A DNA stretch of 37,217 nucleotides from contig JAQXDR010000137.1 in NCBI GenBank assembly GCA_029251265.1, positions 1-37,217 of the forward strand, in the 5' to 3' direction. The position numbers were made by a program, and so were the translations under genes. This stretch comes from Pseudoprimorskyibacter sp. (GTDB lineage: Bacteria; Pseudomonadota; Alphaproteobacteria; Rhodobacterales; Rhodobacteraceae). The notes under the pieces are model-generated. The model had not been told where the DNA came from, did no database searches, and saw nothing but the letters and a program-made list of their open reading frames with translations. Of this stretch, positions 17,737-25,332 are shown piece after piece. The stretch's first letter is position 1; every line of letters begins with the position of its first letter.

Positions 17737-18506
17737 CGCGTTTTTCAGCCAATTTGGGGTTTTTATGGACAGATCTGGAGTTGCCAGCCGCCATTCGCGC
17801 AGCAAAGGCAGCAGGCTTTGACGCCGTAGAGTGTCATTGGCCCTATGATGTTCCCGCAAGGGATGTCAAAAACGCGCTAGAGGATACAGGTTTGCGCATG
17901 TTGGGTCTGAATACCCGACGAGGGGCCGTCGATCAGGGTGAAAACGGTCTGGCGGCCCTGCCCGGCCGCGAAGGCGACGCCCGCGCGGCAATCGACGAAG
18001 CATTAGCCTACGCCAAAGCGATCGATGCGGACGCTGTTCATGTCATGGCAGGCTTTGCACAGGGCGAACAGGCACGCGAGACGTTTGTGAGAAACTTAGA
18101 CTACGCCTGTGCAAACGCCCGCGCCCGGACCATCCTGATCGAACCGCTGAACCGCCATGATGCGCCGGGGTATTTTCTGGAAACCACCGATGAGGCACGC
18201 AAGATCATCGCAGATGTTGGCGCAACCAATATCAAGCTCATGTTTGACTGCTATCATATCGGACGAACAGAAGGCGATTTGACAACGAGGTTCGAAAATC
18301 TGCAGCCGATCATAGGTCACGTCCAGTTTGCATCTATCCCTGATCGTGGGTCGCCAGATCATGGTGAGGTCGACTACGCCTTTGTATTCGCAAAAATCGC
18401 CCAGTCGGGATGGACGCATCCATTGGGTGCCGAATACCGACCAGCGGGATCGACAGAGTCGGGGCTTGGATGGATGACACAATTTCGTTCCAGTTTTGAA
18501 AAATGA
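17733..18506 (+). CDS. otnI: 2-oxo-tetronate isomerase (hydroxypyruvate isomerase-like TIM barrel)
   Basis: A 257-residue xylose-isomerase-like TIM barrel of the Hyi/OtnI group. Expected metal and catalytic residues are visible in IEPLN (Glu137), FDCYH (Asp172), HVQFAS (His197) and AEYRP (Glu234). In this operon it should isomerise 2-oxo-tetronate to 3-oxo-tetronate, linking LtnD to OtnK. It is the last gene of the coupled set and starts within the otnC stop codon. A standalone hydroxypyruvate isomerase role is the alternative, but the neighbours argue for OtnI. Confidence 0.9.
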   Translation: MTRFSANLGFLWTDLELPAAIRAAKAAGFDAVECHWPYDVPARDVKNALEDTGLRMLGLNTRRGAVDQGENGLAALPGREGDARAAIDEALAYAKAIDADAVHVMAGFAQGEQARETFVRNLDYACANARARTILIEPLNRHDAPGYFLETTDEARKIIADVGATNIKLMFDCYHIGRTEGDLTTRFENLQPIIGHVQFASIPDRGSPDHGEVDYAFVFAKIAQSGWTHPLGAEYRPAGSTESGLGWMTQFRSSFEK

Positions 18507-18894
18507 CGCAGGGTCTGTGATCGCATCTTGTTAAAGGCGTATCGTGATCTTCACAGGGTCGTTTACCCCATTTTGCCTGCTGCCAACATCCTCCCAGAAA
18601 GTCTACGTACTTTTGGCAGCGATCTACATTTCAAACCTGGAATGGTTTGCAACGAGGTCGATTGGTCCATTCATGATCCAAAGCCCAAGAATGACCAGTC
18701 TGGAACATCACGTTATATTATTATTTTCAATACTCTGTAGATCATTTCTCATGTTATATATTAACTTTGAGCATTTCGAAAAACGATGCGATAAGCAACG
18801 AAAAACGCGATTTGGACTGCACACTCCCCAAGCTGCGCTGAATAGACTTTCAACAACGTGCAGGACATCATCGACCGCACGCCGGACGCCCCCC
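18507..18894. other. Intergenic region between convergent otnI and the regulator gene
   Basis: No gene is supported. A TTG-initiated 70-codon frame at 18528-18740 and a longer overlapping frame at 18544-18918 have no recognised domain and no good ribosome site. Bases about 18710-18775 are markedly AT-rich compared with the flanking genes. No T-run terminator was found for either neighbour. Confidence 0.5.
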
Positions 18895-20751
18895 TCATAT
18901 CCAATCTGTTTCCGTTAGTCCAAAAGACTTGATCCTAGAGAAAACCGTCGTCGGCCGCATATCCAGCAAAGCAGCGGCACCAGTCGGTCCAGATACTTTG
19001 CCCTTGGTCGCGTTTAACGCAGCAATCAGATTTGCGCGGATCAACGATTGGATTTCTGTCTCCGTCCGTATCCGGTTTTTCTCTTGGTCACTGTCAGAGC
19101 TGTTTCCGAGCGGCTCAATCTGCAGCTTTTTTCCCCTTGAAACAATAGCGGCCCTTTCGATGACATTTCTCAGTTCCCTCACATTGCCCGGCCACGCATA
19201 GTTTTGCAGCTGCTGCATGACACGTTCTGTAATTGTCGGAACGGGACGACTTAACTGCTTGCATGCAAGTTTCAGCAGATGGGACGTTAAAGAGGGAACA
19301 TCTTCTGGTCGTTCCCGAAGCGGAAGGCAGGTGATCGGAAAGACATTCAGGTGCATAAATAGGGATCTGCGCAGCAAGGTTTCAGCCGAAGGACGGCTTT
19401 TCAAAACCGTCGTTGCTGCAATCACCCGTATGTCCAGCGGTTTTTCCCGCGTATCTCCCAATCGTGTCACTGTTTTGTTTTGTAAGGAATGCAGCAGCTT
19501 GCCCTGAATATCGGGCGGCAGGTCTTCGACTTCATCAAGGAAAAGTGTTCCGCCATGCGCAAGCTCAAGCTTTCCCGGCTTGTCTTGCTTGGCTGCGTGA
19601 GGCCCACCACGAACCTGGCCGAACAGTTCTGCTTCAACGGCTTCGGGTGCAACCGAATTGCAATTAAAATGGATCAGCGGGCGTTTGCGCCTGCCACCAC
19701 CTTGGTGGATTTCTTTGGCGACCAGCGATTTTCCCGTACCCGGCTCACCTGAAATCAGCACAGTCGCATCTGTTTCCGCAACAAGATCAATTCGGGCCAA
19801 AACTTGCGCCGCGGCTGCAGAGGTGCCGATAATAGCGTGGTGTGCCCGTTCAGAATTGATTTCTTCCTGAAGATAGGCGTTTTCCTGTTCAAGGCGGTCG
19901 CGCAGCTGAGCCACCTCCTGCAAAGCGCTTTTCAGCTTTAGCTCGTTTTCCTTACGCTCTGTGATATCGCGGAAAATAACCACGGCTCCGGCAAGGATTT
20001 GATGGTCGTATATGGGTGTCGAGATATATTCCACACGGATGGGTTTGCCATCTTTCCGCCAGAACACCTCGTCTTCGATGCGATTGACTTGTTCAAACCT
20101 GAACGATTTATAAATTGGGCAATCATGATGGTGATACAGCTTACCCGAGAGATGATGATGGTGAATGATGGAGTGGATGTCTTTGCCAAGCAGATCTTCG
20201 GTCGTCCACCCCAGCATTTCTTGGGCGGCGCGGTTTACAAAAGTCGTTCGACCTTCTGCGTTCAGGCCATAGATGCCTTCACCTGCTGCATTCAGAATCA
20301 GCTGGTTCCGACGTTCCAAGTCCGAGAAAAAATTTTCAGCGCGTTTCCATTCGTCAAGACCAGCGCGTTGTAACTCTGCAATTTCGGTCAGATGGGCACG
20401 GCGGTCCATTTCATCAAGGTCGATGATCAGCAACAAGATATGGTGCGAATGGGTAGCCAGCTTATGCCCCCGGATTTCGCAGCGCAATACTTGGCCGTCA
20501 CCACGATTGAGCTTGATCCGACGGGTCCATGCCTGACCGCGCGTATCAATCTCGTCTGCAAAGACAAGAAACTCACCCAGTCGTGTCCCCACAAAATTTG
20601 CAAACCGAGGGCAAGCATCCACCGATACGCCCAAGAGCTTTTGCGCCTGTTCATTCATTTCACGAATTTGGTCGGTGTCTGTGCATAAAACACACGCAGC
20701 TTCAGGCAAGGCCGAGACGATAGAATCAAAAAATGTCGTTTCAACTGTCAT
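18895..20751 (-). CDS. PAS-PAS-AAA+-Fis transcriptional regulator lacking the GAFTGA motif
   Basis: A 618-residue regulator: PAS domain at about 8-112, second PAS at about 148-265, coiled coil at about 268-300, AAA+ domain at about 305-530, and Fis-type helix-turn-helix at about 584-610. Walker A GEPGTGKS (335-342) and Walker B FLDE (404-407) are intact. Where sigma-54 activators have GAFTGA this protein has GGPHAA (382-387). Sensor I reads AATT instead of AATN, and the second arginine finger position is His467. It may therefore act without sigma-54, as is known for Rhodobacter capsulatus NtrC, which also lacks GAFTGA. The second PAS carries an unusual His cluster (HHHH at 197-200, HHHDC at 207-211). 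It is divergent from the cyanate genes and probably controls them. Confidence 0.88.
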   Translation of the reverse strand: MTVETTFFDSIVSALPEAACVLCTDTDQIREMNEQAQKLLGVSVDACPRFANFVGTRLGEFLVFADEIDTRGQAWTRRIKLNRGDGQVLRCEIRGHKLATHSHHILLLIIDLDEMDRRAHLTEIAELQRAGLDEWKRAENFFSDLERRNQLILNAAGEGIYGLNAEGRTTFVNRAAQEMLGWTTEDLLGKDIHSIIHHHHLSGKLYHHHDCPIYKSFRFEQVNRIEDEVFWRKDGKPIRVEYISTPIYDHQILAGAVVIFRDITERKENELKLKSALQEVAQLRDRLEQENAYLQEEINSERAHHAIIGTSAAAAQVLARIDLVAETDATVLISGEPGTGKSLVAKEIHQGGGRRKRPLIHFNCNSVAPEAVEAELFGQVRGGPHAAKQDKPGKLELAHGGTLFLDEVEDLPPDIQGKLLHSLQNKTVTRLGDTREKPLDIRVIAATTVLKSRPSAETLLRRSLFMHLNVFPITCLPLRERPEDVPSLTSHLLKLACKQLSRPVPTITERVMQQLQNYAWPGNVRELRNVIERAAIVSRGKKLQIEPLGNSSDSDQEKNRIRTETEIQSLIRANLIAALNATKGKVSGPTGAAALLDMRPTTVFSRIKSFGLTETDWI

Positions 20752-20780
20752 GATCTCTGGATAACCAGAAACCTATCCAC

Positions 20781-20867
20781 AAAATAGCGAAATTTCGTAA
20801 ATTACTATTTTTCGTAAATTGTAAAATAGGAACAAATGGCTTTAGTATCTGATTTTTATCCTATTTT
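20781..20867. repeat. Cluster of CTATTTT/AAAATAG boxes with an 11-bp direct repeat
   Basis: Four copies of the heptamer occur: AAAATAG at 20781-20787, CTATTTT at 20805-20811, AAAATAG at 20823-20829 and CTATTTT at 20861-20867. Within this, TTTCGTAAATT is repeated exactly at 20793-20803 and 20810-20820, 17 bp apart. The cluster lies in the divergent promoter region between the regulator and the cyanate operon and is a good candidate for the regulator's binding sites. Confidence 0.6.
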
Positions 20868-20871
20868 TCAA
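20843..20871 (-). promoter_or_regulatory. Possible promoter of the regulator gene
   Basis: On the minus strand TTGAAA (20866-20871) is followed after 16-17 bases by GATACT or ATACTA (20843-20849). One CTATTTT box overlaps the -35 and three more lie downstream, which would suit autoregulation. Confidence 0.3.
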
Positions 20872-20900
20872 ATTGATTAAACTTTAGGCGCCCCCCTTTT

Positions 20901-20928
20901 TTGCGTCCTGCAACGTCTCCAATATATC
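20901..20928 (+). promoter_or_regulatory. Possible sigma-70 promoter of the cyanate operon
   Basis: TTGCGT at 20901-20906, a 16-base spacer, then TATATC at 20923-20928. No canonical -24/-12 (GG-N10-GC) sigma-54 site was found upstream of the binding-protein gene. The nearest is TGGTCAAATATTTTGC at 20966-20981, which has eleven bases between GG and GC. Confidence 0.3.
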
Positions 20929-20939
20929 TAAATCGAGGC

Positions 20940-20959
20940 TGGCTCGCGGGAGTGAGCCA
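20940..20959 (+). promoter_or_regulatory. Inverted repeat in the cyanate operon leader
   Basis: TGGCTC at 20940-20945 pairs with GAGCCA at 20954-20959 across 8 bases, about 65 bp before the binding-protein start and just after the proposed promoter. It could be an operator or a leader hairpin. Confidence 0.35.
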
Positions 20960-21022
20960 AGTGCATGGTCAAATATTTTGCCTTTCGCAATACGGTTGGC
21001 CGAAACTTAAAAAGGATGAACC

Positions 21023-22450
21023 ATGACGCACTTTAAAGATCCGTTTAATCCAAATATCGATGTCTGGAACGAATGTGGCGAGGCTAATGGCGGACCGGCT
21101 GATCCATATGCCGGCCTGTCCGCAGAGGATGCAGACGTACTTCGCCGCAGAGCAAAACAGTCGCTGAAACCCGAAGTTGGCATGACCCGTGCTTTGGAAA
21201 GCTCGGTTATGCAGGGCTTGTTTAAAACAGATATCTCGCGTCGTGCTTTTCTGCGCAGTGCGGGCGTGACAACCGCACTTGCTGCTGTCGCCACTGTCTT
21301 TCCCCTGTCATCTTTGCAGCTCATGGCCGAGGAGGCTATGAAAAACCTCGAAAAAACCAAGCTGACATTAGGGTTTGTTCCAATTACCTGCGCAACACCG
21401 ATCATTGGTGGACACGCGTTGGGATTTTACGAACGCTATGGCCTTGATGTCGACATCGTGAAAACCGCTGGTTGGGCTGTGTCGCGGGACAAATGCCTGA
21501 ATGGTGAATACGACGGGTCACACTTGCTGTTCCCAATGCCTATGGCGATGTCACTGGGTGTCGGTTCGACGGCGCAACCGTGGAAAGTGGTGGCGAATGT
21601 AAACACCAATGGTCAGGCAATCGTTTTGGCCAACAAGCACCGCGACAACCAAGATCCCAAGAACTGGAAAGGCTTCAAATTCGCAGTTCCGTTCGAGTAC
21701 TCGATGCACAACCTGCTGTTGCGTAACTATGTCGCCGCCGCTGGCCTGGACCCTGATCGCGATATTCAGATCCGCGTGGTTCCCCCACCCGAAATGGTTG
21801 CCAATCTGCGGTCTGAAAACGTTGATGGGTATCTGGCTCCTGATCCGTTCTGCCAGCGTGCGGTCTACGATCAGGTCGGCTTTATCCATAAACTGACACT
21901 CGATCTTTGGAAGCAGCATCCCTGCTGTGTGTTCGGTCTGTCGGAAAAGTTCATTGGAGAGAACCCGAATACGACCATGGCGCTAACCACATCGATCCTC
22001 GAAGCAACAGCGGCCGCTGAAACATCCGAAGGACGTGTCGCCTTTGCAGAATCCATGGCGCCGGCTAATTACCTTAACCAACCGGTCGAAATTCTGAAGC
22101 AGATTCTGACAGGTGTGTTCCCGGATGGTCAGGGCAATATCAAGAATGTGCCGGACCGGATCTCGTTCATGCCACTGCCGACACAAACCATGGGGACATG
22201 GGTTCTGTCGCAGTTGCGTCGTTGGAATTATATCGAAAATGACACCAACTACGCGACGTTGGCCGAGAATTTGGTCATGACAACCACCACGCGCGAACGT
22301 ATGCGCGCAATGATGGTTGCCGATGCGAACTTGACCTTTCCGGATGCCGAACAGGACGTCTATGCCCCGGTCGAAATCCAAGGACAGGAATTCGTCCCAA
22401 GTGCGGCGCAGCAGTTCATCGACAGCCAGCCGTTCAGCCGCACGATTTAA
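21023..22450 (+). CDS. NrtA/CynA-type ABC transporter substrate-binding protein
   Basis: A 475-residue periplasmic binding protein of the CmpA/NrtA family that binds nitrate, bicarbonate or cyanate. A twin-arginine signal, SRRAFLRSAG, lies at 72-81, followed by a hydrophobic stretch to about 97, so about 70 residues precede the Tat motif. The family core starts at TLGFVPITCATPIIGGHALG (115-134) and continues through RVVPPPEMVANL and HPCCVFGLSEKF. Linkage to cyanase makes cyanate the likely ligand; nitrate or nitrite cannot be excluded from sequence. AAAAAGGA precedes the ATG. It is the first gene of the transporter set. Confidence 0.88.
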   Translation: MTHFKDPFNPNIDVWNECGEANGGPADPYAGLSAEDADVLRRRAKQSLKPEVGMTRALESSVMQGLFKTDISRRAFLRSAGVTTALAAVATVFPLSSLQLMAEEAMKNLEKTKLTLGFVPITCATPIIGGHALGFYERYGLDVDIVKTAGWAVSRDKCLNGEYDGSHLLFPMPMAMSLGVGSTAQPWKVVANVNTNGQAIVLANKHRDNQDPKNWKGFKFAVPFEYSMHNLLLRNYVAAAGLDPDRDIQIRVVPPPEMVANLRSENVDGYLAPDPFCQRAVYDQVGFIHKLTLDLWKQHPCCVFGLSEKFIGENPNTTMALTTSILEATAAAETSEGRVAFAESMAPANYLNQPVEILKQILTGVFPDGQGNIKNVPDRISFMPLPTQTMGTWVLSQLRRWNYIENDTNYATLAENLVMTTTTRERMRAMMVADANLTFPDAEQDVYAPVEIQGQEFVPSAAQQFIDSQPFSRTI

Positions 22451-22520
22451 ACCAAAGTGCATAAAGACCGAGTGGGGCAAATCTGTGCCCTGCTCAACCT
22501 TGCTTTTCCAGAGGATCCAC

Positions 22521-23522
22521 ATGCTACGATCATTTGATGTCCGCAGCGCATTGCTGTCCCTAGCCATCCTCGCGTCGATCCTCGCGGTCTGGCAAATCAC
22601 CACGCATGTTCCTGATACAGGACCCGTAAGCGTAGTGTTATCCCAAGATCAGATGGGGCGTTTGCTTGATAAAAACATGTCATCCGAGGATATCGAATTC
22701 TACACCAGTCAAGGGGTTGCCTTTCTCCAACTTGAGCAAATCGCATCCCTGAACCTGTCCAGAGAGATTATCGACGCCGCTGGCGGCATTCGGGCGCTTG
22801 GCATCAGCGTTCCGGATGAAAATTCAGCGCCCGCTCCGGGATCTTTGTTCCCATCACCGGCCAAAATCGGGATAGAGCTTTGGGCAACCGTCACAGATCC
22901 GTTCTACGTCGCCGGCACCAATGACATGGGCTACGGGATCCAGATTGGCTATTCGCTGCTACGTGTTGTTATTGGATATACTTTGGCCGCGCTTGTTGCG
23001 ATCCCTTTGGGATTTCTTATCGGCATGTCCCCCTTAGCGTACAAGGCACTGGATCCTTTCATTCAGGTATTGAAGCCTATTTCGCCACTGGCCTGGATGC
23101 CCATCGCATTATTCACAATCGGCGACAGCGAGCTGTCTTCGCTCTTTGTGATCTTTGTGTGTTCCTTATGGCCTATGCTGACCAATACGGCCTTCGGTGT
23201 GGCAAGCGTCCGTTCTGATTGGGTCAATGTTGCGCGCACGCACGAACTTAGCACGTGGCGTACGGCCTTGACAGTGATCTTGCCGGCCGCCGCACCCACC
23301 ATTGTGACGGGTATGCGAATTTCAATTGGTATTGCTTGGCTTGTCATCGTCGCCGCTGAAATGCTCGTGGGTGGAACAGGCATTGGGTATGTCGTTTGGA
23401 ATGAATGGAATGGGTTGCGCCTCGACAGGATGATCGTCGCCATCTTGTTCATTGGCGTGATGGGCATGTTGCTGGATACCGCATTTGCACGCCTGCAGCG
23501 CGCTGTTGCTTACGTTGAATAA
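22521..23522 (+). CDS. NrtB/CynB-type ABC transporter permease
   Basis: A 333-residue inner-membrane permease. After a first membrane segment (about 10-26) comes a ~100-residue polar segment, then a typical BPD_transp_1 core of five to six segments with an EAA-type cytoplasmic loop around VARTHELSTWRTALTVILPA. The ATG at 22521 is preceded by AGAGGA six bases upstream. The open frame runs upstream to 22344 but that part overlaps the binding-protein gene in another frame and is spurious. It partners the ATPase gene, which starts 11 bases after its stop. Confidence 0.9.
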   Translation: MLRSFDVRSALLSLAILASILAVWQITTHVPDTGPVSVVLSQDQMGRLLDKNMSSEDIEFYTSQGVAFLQLEQIASLNLSREIIDAAGGIRALGISVPDENSAPAPGSLFPSPAKIGIELWATVTDPFYVAGTNDMGYGIQIGYSLLRVVIGYTLAALVAIPLGFLIGMSPLAYKALDPFIQVLKPISPLAWMPIALFTIGDSELSSLFVIFVCSLWPMLTNTAFGVASVRSDWVNVARTHELSTWRTALTVILPAAAPTIVTGMRISIGIAWLVIVAAEMLVGGTGIGYVVWNEWNGLRLDRMIVAILFIGVMGMLLDTAFARLQRAVAYVE

Positions 23523-23533
23523 GGACGCACAAG

Positions 23534-24448
23534 ATGGCTAGATCATTTCTGTCGATCGAACGGTTGACGCAACAATTTCCCGATGGTGCCGGTGGCACGA
23601 TGACGGTATTCGAAAATGCAACTTTCGGCGTCGAAAAAGGCGAGTTTGTTTGCATACTTGGCCATTCTGGCTGCGGAAAGTCCACAATCATGAATATCCT
23701 CGCTGGTTTGGCAGAACCAACCAGTGGCGTGGTAAAAATGGATGGAGAACATGTCTCTGGTCCCAGCCTCGACCGCGGGGTCGTCTTTCAGAACTATTCT
23801 TTGTTGCCGTGGTTGACTGCCTTGAAAAATGTGACATTCGCAGTTGCAGCCCGGTTTCCAAAATGGACCAAGCAACAAGTCATCGAACACTCGACCGCGT
23901 TTTTGGAAAAGGTTGGGCTGACCGGAGATGCAATCCACCGCAAACCAAGCCAACTGTCAGGCGGAATGCGCCAACGCGTGTCCATAGCGCGCGCCTTTGC
24001 AAACGAGCCAAAGTTGTTGCTGCTGGATGAACCCTTTGGTGCTTTGGATGCACTGACGCGGGGTACGATCCAAGACGAACTTATCAACGTCTGGAGTCAA
24101 ACCGAACAGACAGTTTTCATGATAACCCATGATATCGATGAGGCAATTCTGCTCGCCGATCGTATCCTTTTGATGACCAATGGTCCCTTGGCGCGTGTCG
24201 CAGAGTCGGTCGAGATAACAATTCCAAGACCTCGCAATCGCACCGAGATCGTCGAACATCCAAACTATTACGCGATCCGCAACCATTTGGTGCAATTTTT
24301 GGGACAGCGCTCCAAGGAGCTGTCCGGTATGTCATCTGACGATATCGATCAACGGCCGCAATCGGTGCATATCGATAAGACCGCTGATCTGGATATCCAA
24401 GCAGACGCAATGCACGAGAACCCACGCTTGCGGGCGATTAGCGAGTAA
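23534..24448 (+). CDS. NrtD/CynD-type ABC transporter ATP-binding protein
   Basis: A 304-residue ABC ATPase powering the transporter. Walker A GHSGCGKST lies near residues 43-51, the Q-loop is in VVFQNYSLLPWL, the signature is LSGGMRQR, Walker B is LLLLDEPFGALDALT, and the switch His is in MITHDIDEAI. The last ~60 residues are a polar tail after the ATPase fold. It is a stand-alone ATPase without the fused solute-binding domain seen in cyanobacterial NrtC, so it resembles NrtD/CynD. It is followed by a 250-bp gap and then cynS. Confidence 0.92.
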   Translation: MARSFLSIERLTQQFPDGAGGTMTVFENATFGVEKGEFVCILGHSGCGKSTIMNILAGLAEPTSGVVKMDGEHVSGPSLDRGVVFQNYSLLPWLTALKNVTFAVAARFPKWTKQQVIEHSTAFLEKVGLTGDAIHRKPSQLSGGMRQRVSIARAFANEPKLLLLDEPFGALDALTRGTIQDELINVWSQTEQTVFMITHDIDEAILLADRILLMTNGPLARVAESVEITIPRPRNRTEIVEHPNYYAIRNHLVQFLGQRSKELSGMSSDDIDQRPQSVHIDKTADLDIQADAMHENPRLRAISE

Positions 24449-24563
24449 TGGTTGTTTGAAATGCTGAGGTTGACACTCAAACACCGTTAATGCCCCCCCT
24501 TTCACACGCGAAGACAGACTTTAAACGGTTCGTATCGCAGATGACGCATAAAAATTCACGCGA

Positions 24564-24582
24564 CACATCCATCAACGATGTG
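24564..24582 (+). other. Small hairpin between the ATPase gene and cynS
   Basis: CACATC at 24564-24569 pairs with GATGTG at 24577-24582 around 7 bases in the 250-bp interval before cynS. It is not followed by T residues, so it is not a clear terminator. It could be an mRNA-processing or differential-expression element. Confidence 0.25.
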
Positions 24583-24698
24583 CCGATTAACAAAACTGAT
24601 CGCAAGTTCCTTTGGCTACAGGGTCGGCGTCGCGCCGATCATCCCAGCCTTACAGAACTTGGATTATGATCCAGCCCAATCCAAAAGGAGAAAACAGC

Positions 24699-25169
24699 AT
24701 GAAAGATGCATTTGAAGTACCAAGCATGATGACCAAAGAAGACGTAACCATGATGATCTTGTCTGCGAAAAAGCAGGCAGGTCTGACATGGGAAGGCATC
24801 GCAGAAAAAATTGACATGTCACCGGTTTGGACACATTCCGCCTGCATGGGAATGAACGGTTTTCCAAAAGACAAGGCCGAGGCCTTGGTTATGGCACTGT
24901 CATTGCCACAAGAAGCCGCCAGTGTTCTAGAAGAGCCACCCACCAAAGTTTGGGAGCAATCAATTCCGACAGACCCCTGCATCTACCGGTTCTATGAAAT
25001 AGTAGGGGTTTATGGTCCAACACTCAAAGCGCTTATCGAAGAAAAATTCGGCACAGGGATCATGTCCGCCATTGATTTTGACATGTCCGTCACAAAAGTC
25101 CCCTATGAAAAAGGCGACCGGGTAAAGGTTGAAATGACCGGCAAATTCTTGTCCTATAATTCTTGGTAA
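24699..25169 (+). CDS. cynS: Cyanate hydratase (cyanase)
   Basis: A 156-residue cyanase, exactly the standard length, which decomposes cyanate with bicarbonate to ammonia and CO2 in the cytosol. The N-terminal helical domain (about 1-85) is followed by the catalytic domain. Arg97 and Glu100 lie in YRFYEIV and Ser123 in GIMSAIDFDM, matching Arg96, Glu99 and Ser122 of the enteric decamer. The ATG at 24699 follows AAGGAG at 24685-24690; an upstream in-frame ATG at 24612 would add residues foreign to the family. The product ammonia gives the upstream importer a clear purpose. Confidence 0.97.
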   Translation: MKDAFEVPSMMTKEDVTMMILSAKKQAGLTWEGIAEKIDMSPVWTHSACMGMNGFPKDKAEALVMALSLPQEAASVLEEPPTKVWEQSIPTDPCIYRFYEIVGVYGPTLKALIEEKFGTGIMSAIDFDMSVTKVPYEKGDRVKVEMTGKFLSYNSW

Positions 25170-25186
25170 AACAGTTGAAAATTTAT

Positions 25187-25216
25187 GCGCGGAGATGGCG
25201 CAAACCATCCCCGCGC
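25187..25216 (+). terminator. Hairpin after cynS
   Basis: GCGCGGAGATGG at 25187-25198 pairs with CCATCCCCGCGC at 25205-25216 with one A-C mismatch in 12 positions and a 6-base loop. It lies 18 bp after the cynS stop. There is no T run afterwards, so it may be a factor-assisted terminator or an mRNA-stabilising 3' stem. Confidence 0.6.
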
Positions 25217-25332
25217 TATTTAGGAAAGCGGCGATAGACACACTCAGGCCTAAAACTTTTCCGGTGAATCCAATCTGGGCGCCAGTCCTAATTTCGGGTT
25301 GAAGAAGAACCAAAAGCCATCAAATCGATGCG

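Noticed and set aside
20966-20981. Sigma-54 promoter before the cyanate binding-protein gene
   Set aside because: TGGTCAAATATTTTGC has eleven rather than ten bases between GG and GC, and other consensus bases are missing.
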